Origin: Salipiger pallidus
Lineage (GTDB): Bacteria > Pseudomonadota > Alphaproteobacteria > Rhodobacterales > Rhodobacteraceae
Direction: 5' to 3'
NCBI RefSeq assembly: GCF_014643635.1
Contig: NZ_BMJV01000005.1
Location: forward strand, 62,274 to 126,273
DNA length: 64,000 bases
A program made the translations under genes and the position numbers. This document shows positions 7,809 through 16,885 of the stretch, piece by piece. The notes under the pieces are model-generated. The model was not told the origin of the DNA and made no database searches. It saw nothing but the letters and a program-made list of their open reading frames with translations. Within the stretch, counting starts at the first letter, position 1; every line of letters begins with the position of its first letter.

Positions 7809-9236
7809 ATGTCCACACATCCCGAGGCGGACGGCAACACCCTAGCCCCCGTGGCCCCGGCCGAGAAAAGCTGGGGCTGGTTCGCCATTTTCAACATCTG
7901 GGCCAACGACATCCAGTCGCTCTTCGGCTATTCGCTGGTGGCGTCCCTGTTCATCTCCTTCGGGGTATCGGGCTGGACGGCCTTCGCCGCGCTGATCACC
8001 GCCGCCATCATGGTAATGCTGCTGGTAAACCTGTCCGGCAGACCGGGCGAGCGCTACGGCATCCCCTACCCGGTCCTCGCCCGCGCCAGCCTTGGCCTGC
8101 TGGGCGCACGGCTGCCGGCTATCCTGCGCGCCATCGTGGCGGTGTTCTGGTACGGGGTGCAGGTTTATTTCGCCTCCACCGCCCTGGCGCTGCTGATCCG
8201 CTCGCTCACCGGGATCGAGGGCGGCTTGTCCATCATGGGGATGACGGCCATCGACTGGAGCTCATTCATCGTTGTGTGGGTGTTCCATATCCTGATCTTC
8301 TGGCGCGGCATGGCCTGGGTCGAAACCTTCCTCAACATCGCCGGCCCCTTCGTCTACGCGGTCATGATCGGCCTCGTGATCGTGCTTTGGAACAAGTCCG
8401 ACGGGCAGCTGCTGGCCGAGGCGCAGACCATCTTCGCCAGTCCCGAGGCAACGTTCTGGACCGAAGCCTCGGGCTTCGTCGCCATCGTCGGCACCATGGT
8501 GGCATACTTCGCCGCCGTGATGATTAACTTCTCTGACTTCTCGCGCTATGCCAAGGACGAGCGGGCCATGGTGATCGGCAACCTTGCCGGCTTGCCTTTC
8601 AACATGATCCTGTTTTCGGCCCTCGCGCTGCTGACCACCGCAGGTGCCGCCGTGGTCTATGGCGAGGCGATCATCAACCCGACCGAGATCGTGGAGCGTA
8701 CCGATAGCGTGCTGCTGGGCATCATCGCGGCGATCACCTTCTTTGCCGCGACCGTGGGCATCAACCTCGTGGCCAACTTCATCCCTGCGGTCAACGGCAT
8801 CGCCAACCTCGCGCCTTCGAAGATCTCGTTCCGCACTGCGGGGATGATCACCTCGGGCTTTGCGCTGGTGATCGGGGGCTTCTGGACCAGCTTCATCAGC
8901 AACTTCGGCATCGCGGGCTTCGTGAACACGCTGGGCGCGACGCTGGCCCCCATCTACGGCATCATGATTGTGGACTACTACCTGCACCGCAAGGGCCTGC
9001 TGGAGCGGGACGAGCTTTATGCAGAGCGGTCGGGCCGGTACTTCTATGGCAACGGCTGGAACGATCCGGCGTTGATCGCATTCGGCATCGCGGCAGTGTT
9101 CTCGGTGGCCACCGTGTGGGTGCCTGCTCTGCAGGCACTTTCGGGATATGCGTGGATGATGGGCGCGGCGCTTGGCGCGGGCATCTATCACAAGCTCGCC
9201 GCGAACCGGCTGAAGGAAGATGCCACGTCCGACTGA
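7809..9236 (+). CDS. NCS1-family nucleobase/allantoin-type cation symporter
   Basis: A 475-residue polytopic membrane protein with about 12 predicted helices. The family signature is clear: the N-terminal WGWFAIFNIWANDIQSLFGY, then GRPGERYGIPYPVLARASLG and the WYGVQVYF segment. NCS1 proteins import purines, pyrimidines, hydantoins or allantoin with Na+ or H+. I cannot assign the substrate, although nucleobase or allantoin is most likely. The ATG is preceded by AGGAGAG at good spacing. The gene appears monocistronic, divergent from rne. No catabolic genes lie beside it. Confidence 0.88.
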   Translation: MSTHPEADGNTLAPVAPAEKSWGWFAIFNIWANDIQSLFGYSLVASLFISFGVSGWTAFAALITAAIMVMLLVNLSGRPGERYGIPYPVLARASLGLLGARLPAILRAIVAVFWYGVQVYFASTALALLIRSLTGIEGGLSIMGMTAIDWSSFIVVWVFHILIFWRGMAWVETFLNIAGPFVYAVMIGLVIVLWNKSDGQLLAEAQTIFASPEATFWTEASGFVAIVGTMVAYFAAVMINFSDFSRYAKDERAMVIGNLAGLPFNMILFSALALLTTAGAAVVYGEAIINPTEIVERTDSVLLGIIAAITFFAATVGINLVANFIPAVNGIANLAPSKISFRTAGMITSGFALVIGGFWTSFISNFGIAGFVNTLGATLAPIYGIMIVDYYLHRKGLLERDELYAERSGRYFYGNGWNDPALIAFGIAAVFSVATVWVPALQALSGYAWMMGAALGAGIYHKLAANRLKEDATSD

Positions 9237-9340
9237 CGCTGTCCGCTTAGAGCCGCCATTTGCTCGCGGCCGAATGTCCCCTGCCGCGCCCGCCTCACGC
9301 GGGCGCGGAACCGCCCCTGCCCAAGCGGCGTTTGCCGTCC

Positions 9341-10327
9341 ATGAGCATGGCACCGGATCTTGTATATTACCCCGATGATCGCCCCGGCATCACCCGGCGG
9401 CGCTGCGGGCGTGGCTTCAGCTACACCGCCCCCGACGGCACGCGCATCGACAACCGCAAGGAACGCCGCCGGATCGAGGCTTTGGCCGTGCCACCTGCCT
9501 ACGAGAAGGTGTGGATCTGCCCCCGGATCAACGGCCACCTGCAGGCCACCGGCCGTGACGACCGCATGCGCAAGCAATACCGCTATCATCCCGACTGGAC
9601 CGAATTCCGCGCGCAGCGCAAATACGCCCAGCTTGCCGCCTTCGGAGAAGCCTTGCCCGGCCTGCGCCGCCGCATCCTGTCGGACCTGCGCAGCGGCAAC
9701 GAGGGCGACCGCAGCTTTGCCCTTGCCGCCGTTCTGGCATTGCTCGACCGGGCCGGGATCCGGGTTGGCAACACCGCCTACTCCAAGGAAAATGGCAGCT
9801 ATGGTGCCACAACCCTGCGCGCCACTCATATGTCCCTCGACGGCGGCAGCCTGACGCTCCGCTTCCCGGCAAAGGGTGGCACGAAGGTGGACACCACCCT
9901 CAGGGACCGCACGCTCGAACGGGTGATGGGGCGGCTCGACGACCTGCCCGGGCGCGAGCTGATCTCGTGGCTGGACGAGGACGGCACGCCCCATGCGGTC
10001 AGCTCCGAGGAGGTCAACGCCTTCATCGCCGAGCGCAGCGGCACGACAGGCGTCACCGCCAAGACCTTTCGCACCTGGAACGGCTCTGCCGCCGCGCTGG
10101 AGCGCGCGCTGCGGGACGAGTCTCCGACGATCAAGGCCCTGTCCGAGGCCGCCTCGGAGCGGCTGCACAACACGCCTGCCATCGCGCGTAAGTCTTACAT
10201 CCATCCGCAGGTGATCGACCTTGCGGGCAGCGAGCCTGCCTTACGCGATGACATCGCCCGAAGCGCCCCCGAGGTCACCGGCCTGCGCCGGGCCGAAGCG
10301 CAACTTCTGTACCTGCTGAAGCGCTGA
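9341..10327 (+). CDS. DNA topoisomerase IB (eukaryote/poxvirus-like)
   Basis: A 328-residue type IB topoisomerase, which relaxes supercoils through a 3'-phosphotyrosine intermediate. Visible signatures: N-terminal YYPDDRPGITRRRCGRGFSY, the DNA-binding KYAQLAAFGEALP region, and catalytic-pocket elements RAGIRVGN, GGTKVDTTL, FRTWNGSAA and ARKSYIHPQVIDLA, whose tyrosine is the nucleophile. The size fits the compact bacterial form. Start chosen at ATG 9341 (MSMAPDLVYYPDD), with 9347 as an alternative; upstream residues look non-coding. It lies about 100 bp after the NCS1 stop and may be on the same transcript. Only some bacteria carry this enzyme. Confidence 0.93.
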   Translation: MSMAPDLVYYPDDRPGITRRRCGRGFSYTAPDGTRIDNRKERRRIEALAVPPAYEKVWICPRINGHLQATGRDDRMRKQYRYHPDWTEFRAQRKYAQLAAFGEALPGLRRRILSDLRSGNEGDRSFALAAVLALLDRAGIRVGNTAYSKENGSYGATTLRATHMSLDGGSLTLRFPAKGGTKVDTTLRDRTLERVMGRLDDLPGRELISWLDEDGTPHAVSSEEVNAFIAERSGTTGVTAKTFRTWNGSAAALERALRDESPTIKALSEAASERLHNTPAIARKSYIHPQVIDLAGSEPALRDDIARSAPEVTGLRRAEAQLLYLLKR

Positions 10328-10766
10328 AATCTGCCGTTTGCGGGAAAAGGACATCTTGCTGGAAAAGGACATCCCGGCGCGGGCTGGCATCATCTCCTTG
10401 AAAATTTTCCTTAAGCGGTCTGCAATCCTGGCGGACCCGCTTTGAAAGGGACGCGACAGCATAAGGCCGACGTCCACCGTTATGGCCCTTGATGTGATCG
10501 CAGCGCCTCGCAAAACGCCGCCCGCACCACTCATGAAAGAAAGATCGCCGCAGCGGGATTCTGCGTGCAAGCCCGCTGCCACGTTCCGCAGACGTCGTCC
10601 GGTTCTGCGATAGACACACGACATGGTCTGCAGACGGCAGCGAGCAATGTCAGTAGGCCTGCGCACCGTGTGAACGTCTCTCTGCGGTTAACCGAAGCGG
10701 AGGCACCTGCGGGAAAGCTGGAGAAACCTGCGCAAGCGGCAGGCATGTGCCCCCGCCGGAACGCGC
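10328..10766. other. Intergenic region with a short direct repeat, no supported gene
   Basis: About 440 bp between the topoisomerase and antiporter 3' ends. It contains the 13-bp direct repeat GGAAAAGGACATC at 10343-10355 and 10361-10373. No convincing open frame or RNA gene was seen. Confidence 0.5.
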
Positions 10767-10768
10767 AA

Positions 10769-10788
10769 GGGGCGCCACCGGGCGCCCC
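10769..10788. terminator. Hairpin downstream of the antiporter gene
   Basis: GGGGCGCC (10769-10776) pairs perfectly with GGCGCCCC (10781-10788) around a 4-nt loop. A TTTT run follows on the plus strand (10790-10793), while only TT follows on the minus strand. It sits between converging genes and may serve both. Confidence 0.6.
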
Positions 10789-10812
10789 CTTTTCCTCGTT
10801 CGGTGGGCCTGC

Positions 10813-12669
10813 TCAGGGGGCCTTCATCGTGTCGTTGCCATTCTCGTCACGCCGATCCTCCTTGCGCTCCTGCCGCTTGGGGCCGAGGAACAAGAGCCGC
10901 GTGCCGTCGGTTTCCTTCACCTTGTCGTCAGGGCCAAGAAGCCGCAGCGTGCCGTTGGGGCCAAGGTCGGCGACGGGGACGCCTTCGGGGTTCCGCTCCC
11001 GCCATTGCGCGATGGGAAATTCGCTCGACAGTTTGGTGACGCGGAATTCCCAGCCCTCGGCCAGCCGTGCGATGGCCTCGAAATAGGTCTCGTCCGCGCC
11101 TATGCGCTGGCCCCCGAGGGTCGAAGGCAACGCGTGACGTGCCGATTGCTGGCGCATCCGCTTGAGCTGGAACACGTGCTCCCTCCCGAACTCCGGGGCG
11201 AGGTCCGTGGCCACGAGGGTGTTGTAGGCGTCATTGTCGGTGGCTGCGATGACCTTGTCATAGCTGACGAAATCCAGCTTATGTTCCGCAGCCTCCGACA
11301 GGATGTCACCCCAGAACGTCTCTAGCCCCGCCTCGCGCGCATGGCGCAGGTGGGCGTGGTTCGGGTCCGCCACCATAACCGGCAGGTCGAGCTTGCGCAG
11401 CGCCAACCCCAGCGCCGCCGACCACCGCGAGCCGCCCACGATGAGCACGCCGGGCGTCTCCGTCGCCTTGAGGCCAAGCGCCCGTGCCATGGGGGTGAGC
11501 GTGAAGCCGTGCAGCACCACCGTCGCCGCCACCAGTGCAAAGGCCAAAACTGACACCCGCTGTCCGTCGGCAATGCCAAGCGCGGTGAGCCGTTCACCGA
11601 ACAGCCCCGCCACGGCCACCAACACCACCCCGCGCGGCCCGGTGAAGGCCACGAGGAGGCGTTCCCGCCACGGGATGTTGGAGAACGCCAGCGCCAAGAG
11701 CACCGGCACCGGGCGCGCCACGAAAATCACCGCCAGCACGAAAACCACCGCCCGCCAGTCGAGGCCCGCAAGGGTCTCGCGGCTCATGTTGGCGGCGAGC
11801 AAGATGAACACGCCAGACACCAGCAGGATGGTCGCGTGTTCCTTGAAGCGGCGAAGTTCGGCGTAGCTGGGAAGGTCGGCGTTGGCGATCCAGATGCCCA
11901 TTACCGTGACCGCCAGCAGGCCGCTTTCATGCAGCAGCGAATCCGACAGCGCGAAGACCGCCAGCAGGATCACGAACAGCACCGGCACCTTCATGTATTC
12001 CGGCACCAGCGCGTTGCGGAAGGCCCGCGCCAGCCCCCAGCCGCCTGCCACCCCAAGCGCGATGGAGGCAAGGATGCCCACCACCATGTCGGTGATCGCC
12101 TCGCCCATGGTGGCGGCGTTGTGGACCACGACGACCAACTCGAAGGCCAGCACCGCGGCCAGCGCGCCGAAGGGATCGTTGACGATGGCCTCCCATTGCA
12201 GCAGCGCCGCGGGGCGCTTCTTGAGCCGCGCCTGCCGCAGCAGCGGCGCGATCACCGTGGGGCCGGTGACGATCATGATGCCGCCGAAGACGATCGAGGT
12301 CTCCCAGCTGAGGTCCGCTGCCCAATGCAGCGCCAGCGACGAGGCGATCCAGCCCAGCGGCCCGCCCACCAGCACCAGCCGACGCACGCCCGTGGCCGCA
12401 TCTGACAGGCTTTGCCGGTTGAGCGACATGCCGCCCTCGAACAGGATGATGGCCACGGCGATGGCGACCATGGGCTGCATCAGCGCGCCGAAATCGCGGC
12501 CCGGATCAAGCAGGCCGATCCCCGGCCCCACCAACAGGCCCGCCGCCAGCATGAGCACGATGGCTGGCATGCGCAGCCGCCATGCCAGCCATTGCGAGCC
12601 CACGCCAAGCAGGCCAACCAGCGCAAACCCAAGCACCGGGGCGATCCCCGCCGTTTCAGAAACTGCCAT
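10813..12669 (-). CDS. CPA-type cation:proton antiporter with RCK/TrkA-N-like tail
   Basis: A 618-residue protein. The first ~400 residues form the Na+/H+ exchanger membrane domain, with GLLVGPGIGLLD, the substrate-site region IILFEGGMSL and the WEAIVNDPFGALAAV motif carrying the Asn-Asp pair. The tail is a nucleotide-binding-like RCK/TrkA-N module (VLIVGGSRWSAALGLALRK) followed by a TrkA-C-like end. Such proteins exchange Na+ or K+ for H+ for pH and osmotic homeostasis. I chose ATG 12669 because AAGGA sits 5 nt upstream; a GTG at 12693 is the alternative. Ion preference is not deducible. Confidence 0.9.
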   Translation of the reverse strand: MAVSETAGIAPVLGFALVGLLGVGSQWLAWRLRMPAIVLMLAAGLLVGPGIGLLDPGRDFGALMQPMVAIAVAIILFEGGMSLNRQSLSDAATGVRRLVLVGGPLGWIASSLALHWAADLSWETSIVFGGIMIVTGPTVIAPLLRQARLKKRPAALLQWEAIVNDPFGALAAVLAFELVVVVHNAATMGEAITDMVVGILASIALGVAGGWGLARAFRNALVPEYMKVPVLFVILLAVFALSDSLLHESGLLAVTVMGIWIANADLPSYAELRRFKEHATILLVSGVFILLAANMSRETLAGLDWRAVVFVLAVIFVARPVPVLLALAFSNIPWRERLLVAFTGPRGVVLVAVAGLFGERLTALGIADGQRVSVLAFALVAATVVLHGFTLTPMARALGLKATETPGVLIVGGSRWSAALGLALRKLDLPVMVADPNHAHLRHAREAGLETFWGDILSEAAEHKLDFVSYDKVIAATDNDAYNTLVATDLAPEFGREHVFQLKRMRQQSARHALPSTLGGQRIGADETYFEAIARLAEGWEFRVTKLSSEFPIAQWRERNPEGVPVADLGPNGTLRLLGPDDKVKETDGTRLLFLGPKRQERKEDRRDENGNDTMKAP

Positions 12670-13243
12670 CTTCGTCCTTTCGACCTGTTGCACTGCCCTC
12701 CCGTCCCGGCACCAGACCGCACGGAGTGATGGACCTCACGGGGCGGGCCAGCGACATGAGATCACCAGATGTGCCGCCAAGGGCCTCTGTCCAGTGTTCG
12801 TGATGCGCGGGTTGATCCGTTTGCCACCATTGCCTGCGCCCGGATGTCACGGACCGGTTCTGCAATAGCGGCATAGGATTGAGAAAGTGCTCCCGGACGC
12901 GCCACCCGATCCTGCCATTGCGACCACACTGACCGCGCGGGAAACAGCCCCCTCGATGATCATGGCGGCGACCCCGTGCCCATTTCGGCAAGGACCTCTG
13001 CCCTTCAGCACCCTTCTCTTCCGTTCACAAGGAGCGGCCTCATTTCGGCGGTGACGTCTATAAATGACGCTCGGCGGCCTGCTTGCGCAGGCGGACGGCC
13101 TCGCTTCGCGGTGACGACTGACGTCCAGCAGACAGTCGACCTGTCACTTAGCTGCGGTGCAGCGGTTGGCGGCGGCAAAGGAGCGCATGCCTTTTCAGAA
13201 GCATGCCCCCGGGTGCGACAGGGCGAGCTCCGGTCACGATGGC
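12670..13243. other. Intergenic region, no supported gene
   Basis: About 570 bp between the antiporter start and the dgt stop. The open frames here are short, Arg/Pro/Ala-rich and lack family resemblance. No hairpin with a T-run or RNA gene was recognised. Confidence 0.5.
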
Positions 13244-14428
13244 TCAGGGCACGTCGTGCAGCACATCCACACCCATCAGGCGCTCATGTGCCTGAAGCGC
13301 GAAGCGATCGGTCATGCCGGCAATGTAATCGGCCACCAGCCGGGCCAGCTCGGCCTCGGAGCGGACCTCTTCGATTTCGCGCCGCCAGCGCTGCGGCAGA
13401 TGCGAGGGGTCCTGCATGTAGATCGGGAACAGATCGCGCACCACCTGCGTCACCCGCGTGCGGATCTCGACGACGGAAGGCGCGCGGTACATGCGGGTGA
13501 ACAGGAACTGGCGGATCTCGCGGATCTGCTGCCACATCTCGTCCGAGAAACAGATCACCGGCTGGCCCATGTGCCGGATGTCCGCCGCGCTTTGTGGCTT
13601 CAGCGTGGCAAGCCGCTCCGCAGAGGTGTCGATCACGTCAGACACCATGAAGCCGAACACCCGCCGCAGCGCCTCGTGCCGCCGCCGATAGGGATCGAGA
13701 CCCGGGTAAAGCCGGTCGACCTCATCATAAGCGGGACGGATGAGGGCCATCTCGCAGATTTCGTCCTCGGTGAAGAGACCGGCCCTGAGCCCGTCCTGCA
13801 GATCGTGATTGTTGTAGGCCACGTCATCCGAAAGCGCTGCCACCTGCGCCTCGCCGCTGGCATGGGTGTGCAGTTCGAGATCATGGACGTCGTTATAGGC
13901 CGCAAGGGTCACCGGCAGCGCCTCGCCGTCCTTCAGGGGCAGCAACGGTCCGTTGTGCTTCGCGATGCCCTCGAGCGTGTCCCACGTCAGGTTCAGACCG
14001 TCGAAATCCGCATAATGCCGCTCCAGCGAGGTGACGATGTGCAGCGCCTGCGCATTGTGGTCGAAACCGCCGTAGGGGGCCATCAGCTCGTGCAGCGCAT
14101 CCTCTCCGGTGTGGCCAAAGGGCGTGTGGCCCAGGTCGTGGGCGAGCGCCACCGCCTCGGTCAGGTCGGTGTTCAGGCCAAGGGCGTTGGCCATGGTCCG
14201 CGCCACCTGTGCCACCTCGATCGAATGGGTCAGACGGGTGCGGTAGAAATCACCCTCATGCTCAACGAAGACCTGCGTCTTGTGCTTGAGCCGCCGGAAG
14301 GCCGAGGAATGGATGATCCGATCGCGGTCTCGCTGAAAGCACGAGCGGAAGGCGCTTTCTTCTTCGGGGAAACGCCGCCCGCGCGAGTCTGCCGGATCGC
14401 ATGCGTAAGGTTCGATCTTCTTCGCCAT
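13244..14428 (-). CDS. dgt: Deoxyguanosinetriphosphate triphosphohydrolase-like protein
   Basis: A 394-residue HD-domain dNTPase. The metal-binding residues are visible as RLTHSIEVAQVART followed by LAHDLGHTPFGHTGEDAL (the HD pair and downstream histidine). The N-terminal SAFRRLKHKTQVF and the C-terminal PS-H-LPQRWRREIEE region fit the dGTPase-like type 2 group found across alphaproteobacteria. It hydrolyses dNTPs to nucleoside plus triphosphate, adjusting dNTP pools. I chose ATG 14428 (MAKKIEPYACDPADSRGR); the upstream extension overlaps the divergent erpA promoter. The gene is divergent from erpA. Confidence 0.93.
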   Translation of the reverse strand: MAKKIEPYACDPADSRGRRFPEEESAFRSCFQRDRDRIIHSSAFRRLKHKTQVFVEHEGDFYRTRLTHSIEVAQVARTMANALGLNTDLTEAVALAHDLGHTPFGHTGEDALHELMAPYGGFDHNAQALHIVTSLERHYADFDGLNLTWDTLEGIAKHNGPLLPLKDGEALPVTLAAYNDVHDLELHTHASGEAQVAALSDDVAYNNHDLQDGLRAGLFTEDEICEMALIRPAYDEVDRLYPGLDPYRRRHEALRRVFGFMVSDVIDTSAERLATLKPQSAADIRHMGQPVICFSDEMWQQIREIRQFLFTRMYRAPSVVEIRTRVTQVVRDLFPIYMQDPSHLPQRWRREIEEVRSEAELARLVADYIAGMTDRFALQAHERLMGVDVLHDVP

Positions 14429-14501
14429 GGCCTCGGCCTCTTTTGCTGTCCCTGCCGGACGCGGGCCGACCCGCATATCGCGAAGTCTGCATTGCGCACG
14501 G

Positions 14502-14530
14502 TTGCCGGTTGTGTCGCGGATCCCTATATT
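14502..14530 (+). promoter_or_regulatory. Candidate sigma-70 promoter of erpA
   Basis: TTGCCG (14502-14507), a 17-bp spacer, then TATATT (14525-14530). The predicted transcript starts about 30 nt before the erpA ATG. Confidence 0.6.
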
Positions 14531-14568
14531 ACGAGTGCTGCACAAGTTAAACCGCTGCGAGTCCTGCC

Positions 14569-14892
14569 ATGAATCTTCCTCCCAAAGTCACCGACCGTGC
14601 CTTCGCCCGCCTTGAAGAGATCGGCGCCGGCGCACAGGGCAAGGCCCTGCGCGTGGCCGTCGAGGGTGGCGGCTGTTCGGGCTTCCAGTATGACATCAAG
14701 CTCGACGCTGCTGCCGAGGACGACCTCATCCTGACCCACGGGCAGGAAAAGGTGGTCATCGACGAGGTATCCCTGCCCTTCCTGGCCAATGCCGTCATCG
14801 ACTTCTCCGAAGAGCTGATCGGCGCGCGCTTCACCATCGAGAACCCGAACGCCAGCAGCTCCTGCGGCTGCGGCACCAGCTTCTCGATGTAA
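14569..14892 (+). CDS. erpA: A-type iron-sulfur carrier ErpA
   Basis: A 107-residue A-type carrier that delivers Fe-S clusters to apoproteins. The three conserved cysteines are present: GGCSGFQY and the C-terminal SSCGCGTSF. Size and motif spacing match ErpA/IscA. A good promoter lies upstream (14502-14530) and a strong terminator about 95 nt downstream, so it is probably monocistronic. A second A-type protein is encoded at 53360, which has CAGMEY instead of CSGFQY and is a distinct paralogue. ErpA rather than IscA is inferred from the CSGFQY form and the dgt neighbour. Confidence 0.9.
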   Translation: MNLPPKVTDRAFARLEEIGAGAQGKALRVAVEGGGCSGFQYDIKLDAAAEDDLILTHGQEKVVIDEVSLPFLANAVIDFSEELIGARFTIENPNASSSCGCGTSFSM

Positions 14893-14985
14893 GGGCTGAC
14901 CCGGTACGGGCGCACCGCGATACATCATCTGATGCCCGGTGATCTTCTCTGACACGCGACATCACCCGGCGCGTTCAGCTATATG

Positions 14986-15014
14986 AAAACGGCTCGCTTC
15001 ACGCGGGCCGTTTT
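14986..15014. terminator. Rho-independent terminator (erpA; possibly bidirectional)
   Basis: AAAACGGCTCGC (14986-14997) pairs with GCGGGCCGTTTT (15003-15014) with one G-U pair and a 5-nt loop, followed by T at 15015. It lies between convergent erpA and the ABC importer operon and could end both. Confidence 0.8.
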
Positions 15015-15108
15015 TACTTGTGGTCGTCCATCGCAGGTGCCCTGTCTTGTCGGCCTCTGAAGGCCTGTTCAAGGCCTCCAAGACGTTCGCAATAGCGGCA
15101 CGGGCCCC

Positions 15109-16077
15109 TCAGGGCAGGCTTACCGCTTCCGGCGCGGCCCGGCGCAGCGCCTCGGGTGCGAAATGCTCCAGCATCGCATCGCTGCCTTTCGCTTCGCCCC
15201 GCACCACGCCCTGCTCGAGGATCCAGTCGCCTTCGGCGGCCAGGAGGTCGGCAAGCCCCGCATCGAGCTGCAGCCCGATGTCGAGATCCTGCCACAGGCG
15301 GCCCAGCTGATCGATGCTGACCGCGCCCTGCATCGACTGCGCCACCGCCTCCATCGCCGCCTCGGGGTCGGCGCGCACATCGGCATCAGCTCGGGCCAGC
15401 GCCTTCATGAAGGCGTCAAGATCCACGCCGCGCTCGGTCGTCATCTCGGGGCTGGCAGCAAGGATGAAATGCGCCTCGTAGCCGGGGGCGCGCAGTTCGG
15501 CATAATCATCCCCAATCGCCTCGCGGGCGGCGGCGTAAAAACTGGGGAACGGCGCGATGGCGTCCACGTCGCCCCGGGCCAGTGCCGGAACAAGATCCGT
15601 GGGAGCAGCGCCGATCACCTGTGCCTCGACGCCGGCCTCGCGAAGGATGCCGTCCAGAAAATAGTTCACATTGGTGCCAATGGTCGTGCCGATGCGCAGA
15701 TCCTGCAGATCCTGCGGCCCTTCCACCGTCGCAGCGGCGCGGCTCACGATGATTCGGCTTCCCGTAAAGCGGGCAAGATCGCCGATCACCGCGAAGTCCT
15801 GCCCGCGCAGCGCGCCCACGGCGGCAGGGAACTCGGCCATGAAGGTCACGTCCACCTGTCGGCCAAGCATCGCCTCGAACCCCTCGCGGCCAGTGCGGAA
15901 GGCCACCAGATCGAGCTCGACGCCGGCATCCTCGAAATAGCCGTTCTGCAGGGCAACATCGACCTGCGGCGTCTGCGGATTGGGGGTCCAGGCAAAGGTG
16001 ATCGGCTCGGCCAAGGCGCTACCCGCCGCAGCGATGGCACCGAGGGTGACGATGGTGAGGCGGCAGTGGTAAGGCAT
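15109..16077 (-). CDS. ABC transporter substrate-binding protein (NitT/TauT/SsuA type)
   Basis: A 322-residue periplasmic binding protein with a Sec signal peptide (hydrophobic core LTIVTLGAIAAAGSALA, likely cleavage after ALA). The fold features of the NMT1/SsuA-like family are visible: FAWTPNPQTPQVDVALQNGYFEDAGVELDLV, the GFEAMLGRQVDVTFM segment and GTNVNYFLDGILREAGV. These importers take up nitrate, taurine, sulfonates or pyrimidine precursors. It is the last gene of an operon running arylsulfotransferase-like, permease, ATPase, binding protein; 10 bp separate it from the ATPase. A sulfur-containing or aromatic substrate is plausible from the context, but not shown. Confidence 0.85.
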   Translation of the reverse strand: MPYHCRLTIVTLGAIAAAGSALAEPITFAWTPNPQTPQVDVALQNGYFEDAGVELDLVAFRTGREGFEAMLGRQVDVTFMAEFPAAVGALRGQDFAVIGDLARFTGSRIIVSRAAATVEGPQDLQDLRIGTTIGTNVNYFLDGILREAGVEAQVIGAAPTDLVPALARGDVDAIAPFPSFYAAAREAIGDDYAELRAPGYEAHFILAASPEMTTERGVDLDAFMKALARADADVRADPEAAMEAVAQSMQGAVSIDQLGRLWQDLDIGLQLDAGLADLLAAEGDWILEQGVVRGEAKGSDAMLEHFAPEALRRAAPEAVSLP

Positions 16078-16087
16078 CAGGGCTCCT

Positions 16088-16885
16088 TCAAGACAGATGC
16101 TCCGGGCGGAAGGTGCCCGGGGGCCTCAGGAGGCCTAGGATATCTTCACGCAGCATTAACAGATCACGACCGGCACGGGAAAGCTTGCACGGTCTGGGCT
16201 GCGTCAGCTGGTAATGCATTACCAGCTGGCCCGGCGCATGGCTCATCACCCTGACGTGATCTGCCAGCAGAATCGCCTCGTCCACGTCATGGGTGACGAA
16301 AAGCACCGTCGCCCGCCGCTTGCGCCACAGGGCCAGCAAAAGCTCCTGCATGTCCACCCGCGTCTGCGCATCGAGCGCGCCGAACGGTTCATCCATGAGC
16401 AGCACCCGCGGGCCGGTGGCGAAGGTGCGCGCAATGGCAACGCGCTGGCGCTGCCCGCCGGACAGTTGCTGCGGGTAGCGGTGGGCAAGTTCCGCAAGCC
16501 CCACCTCTGCCAGGGCCGCCTCGGCGCGCTCGACCTCGGCACGGCGGCCAAGACGGAACTGCTTGAGCCCGAAGCGCACGTTGCCCAGCACCGTCAGCCA
16601 CGGAAACAGGGCATATTGCTGAAAGACCACACCGACCTCAGGCGGGGGCCCGTGCACCTGTGCCCCGTCGATCCAAACGCGGCCCTGCGCCGGGGGCGTG
16701 AACCCGGCGATGGCGTTGACAAGCGTGGATTTGCCGCAGCCTGACGGACCGATCAATGCCGTGAAGCTGCCGGGCTGCAGGTCGAGGTCGATATTGCGCA
16801 GGGCGATGTCGGCGCCATGTGCGCGGTCACGACTGCGGCCGTGACGGATGGTCAGGCCCTCGATCTTCACATGTGCGCCGCGCAT
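16088..16885 (-). CDS. ABC transporter ATP-binding protein (NitT/TauT type)
   Basis: A 265-residue ATPase subunit. Walker A GPSGCGKST, Q-loop VFQQYALFPWL, signature LSGGQRQRVAIART, Walker B VLLMDEPFGALD and the H-loop VTHDVDEA are all intact. I chose ATG 16885 (MRGAHVKIEGLTIRHG) because it overlaps the permease stop by one base (TGATG), giving translational coupling; the open frame extends upstream only inside the permease gene. It energises the importer whose permease and binding protein flank it. Confidence 0.92.
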   Translation of the reverse strand: MRGAHVKIEGLTIRHGRSRDRAHGADIALRNIDLDLQPGSFTALIGPSGCGKSTLVNAIAGFTPPAQGRVWIDGAQVHGPPPEVGVVFQQYALFPWLTVLGNVRFGLKQFRLGRRAEVERAEAALAEVGLAELAHRYPQQLSGGQRQRVAIARTFATGPRVLLMDEPFGALDAQTRVDMQELLLALWRKRRATVLFVTHDVDEAILLADHVRVMSHAPGQLVMHYQLTQPRPCKLSRAGRDLLMLREDILGLLRPPGTFRPEHLS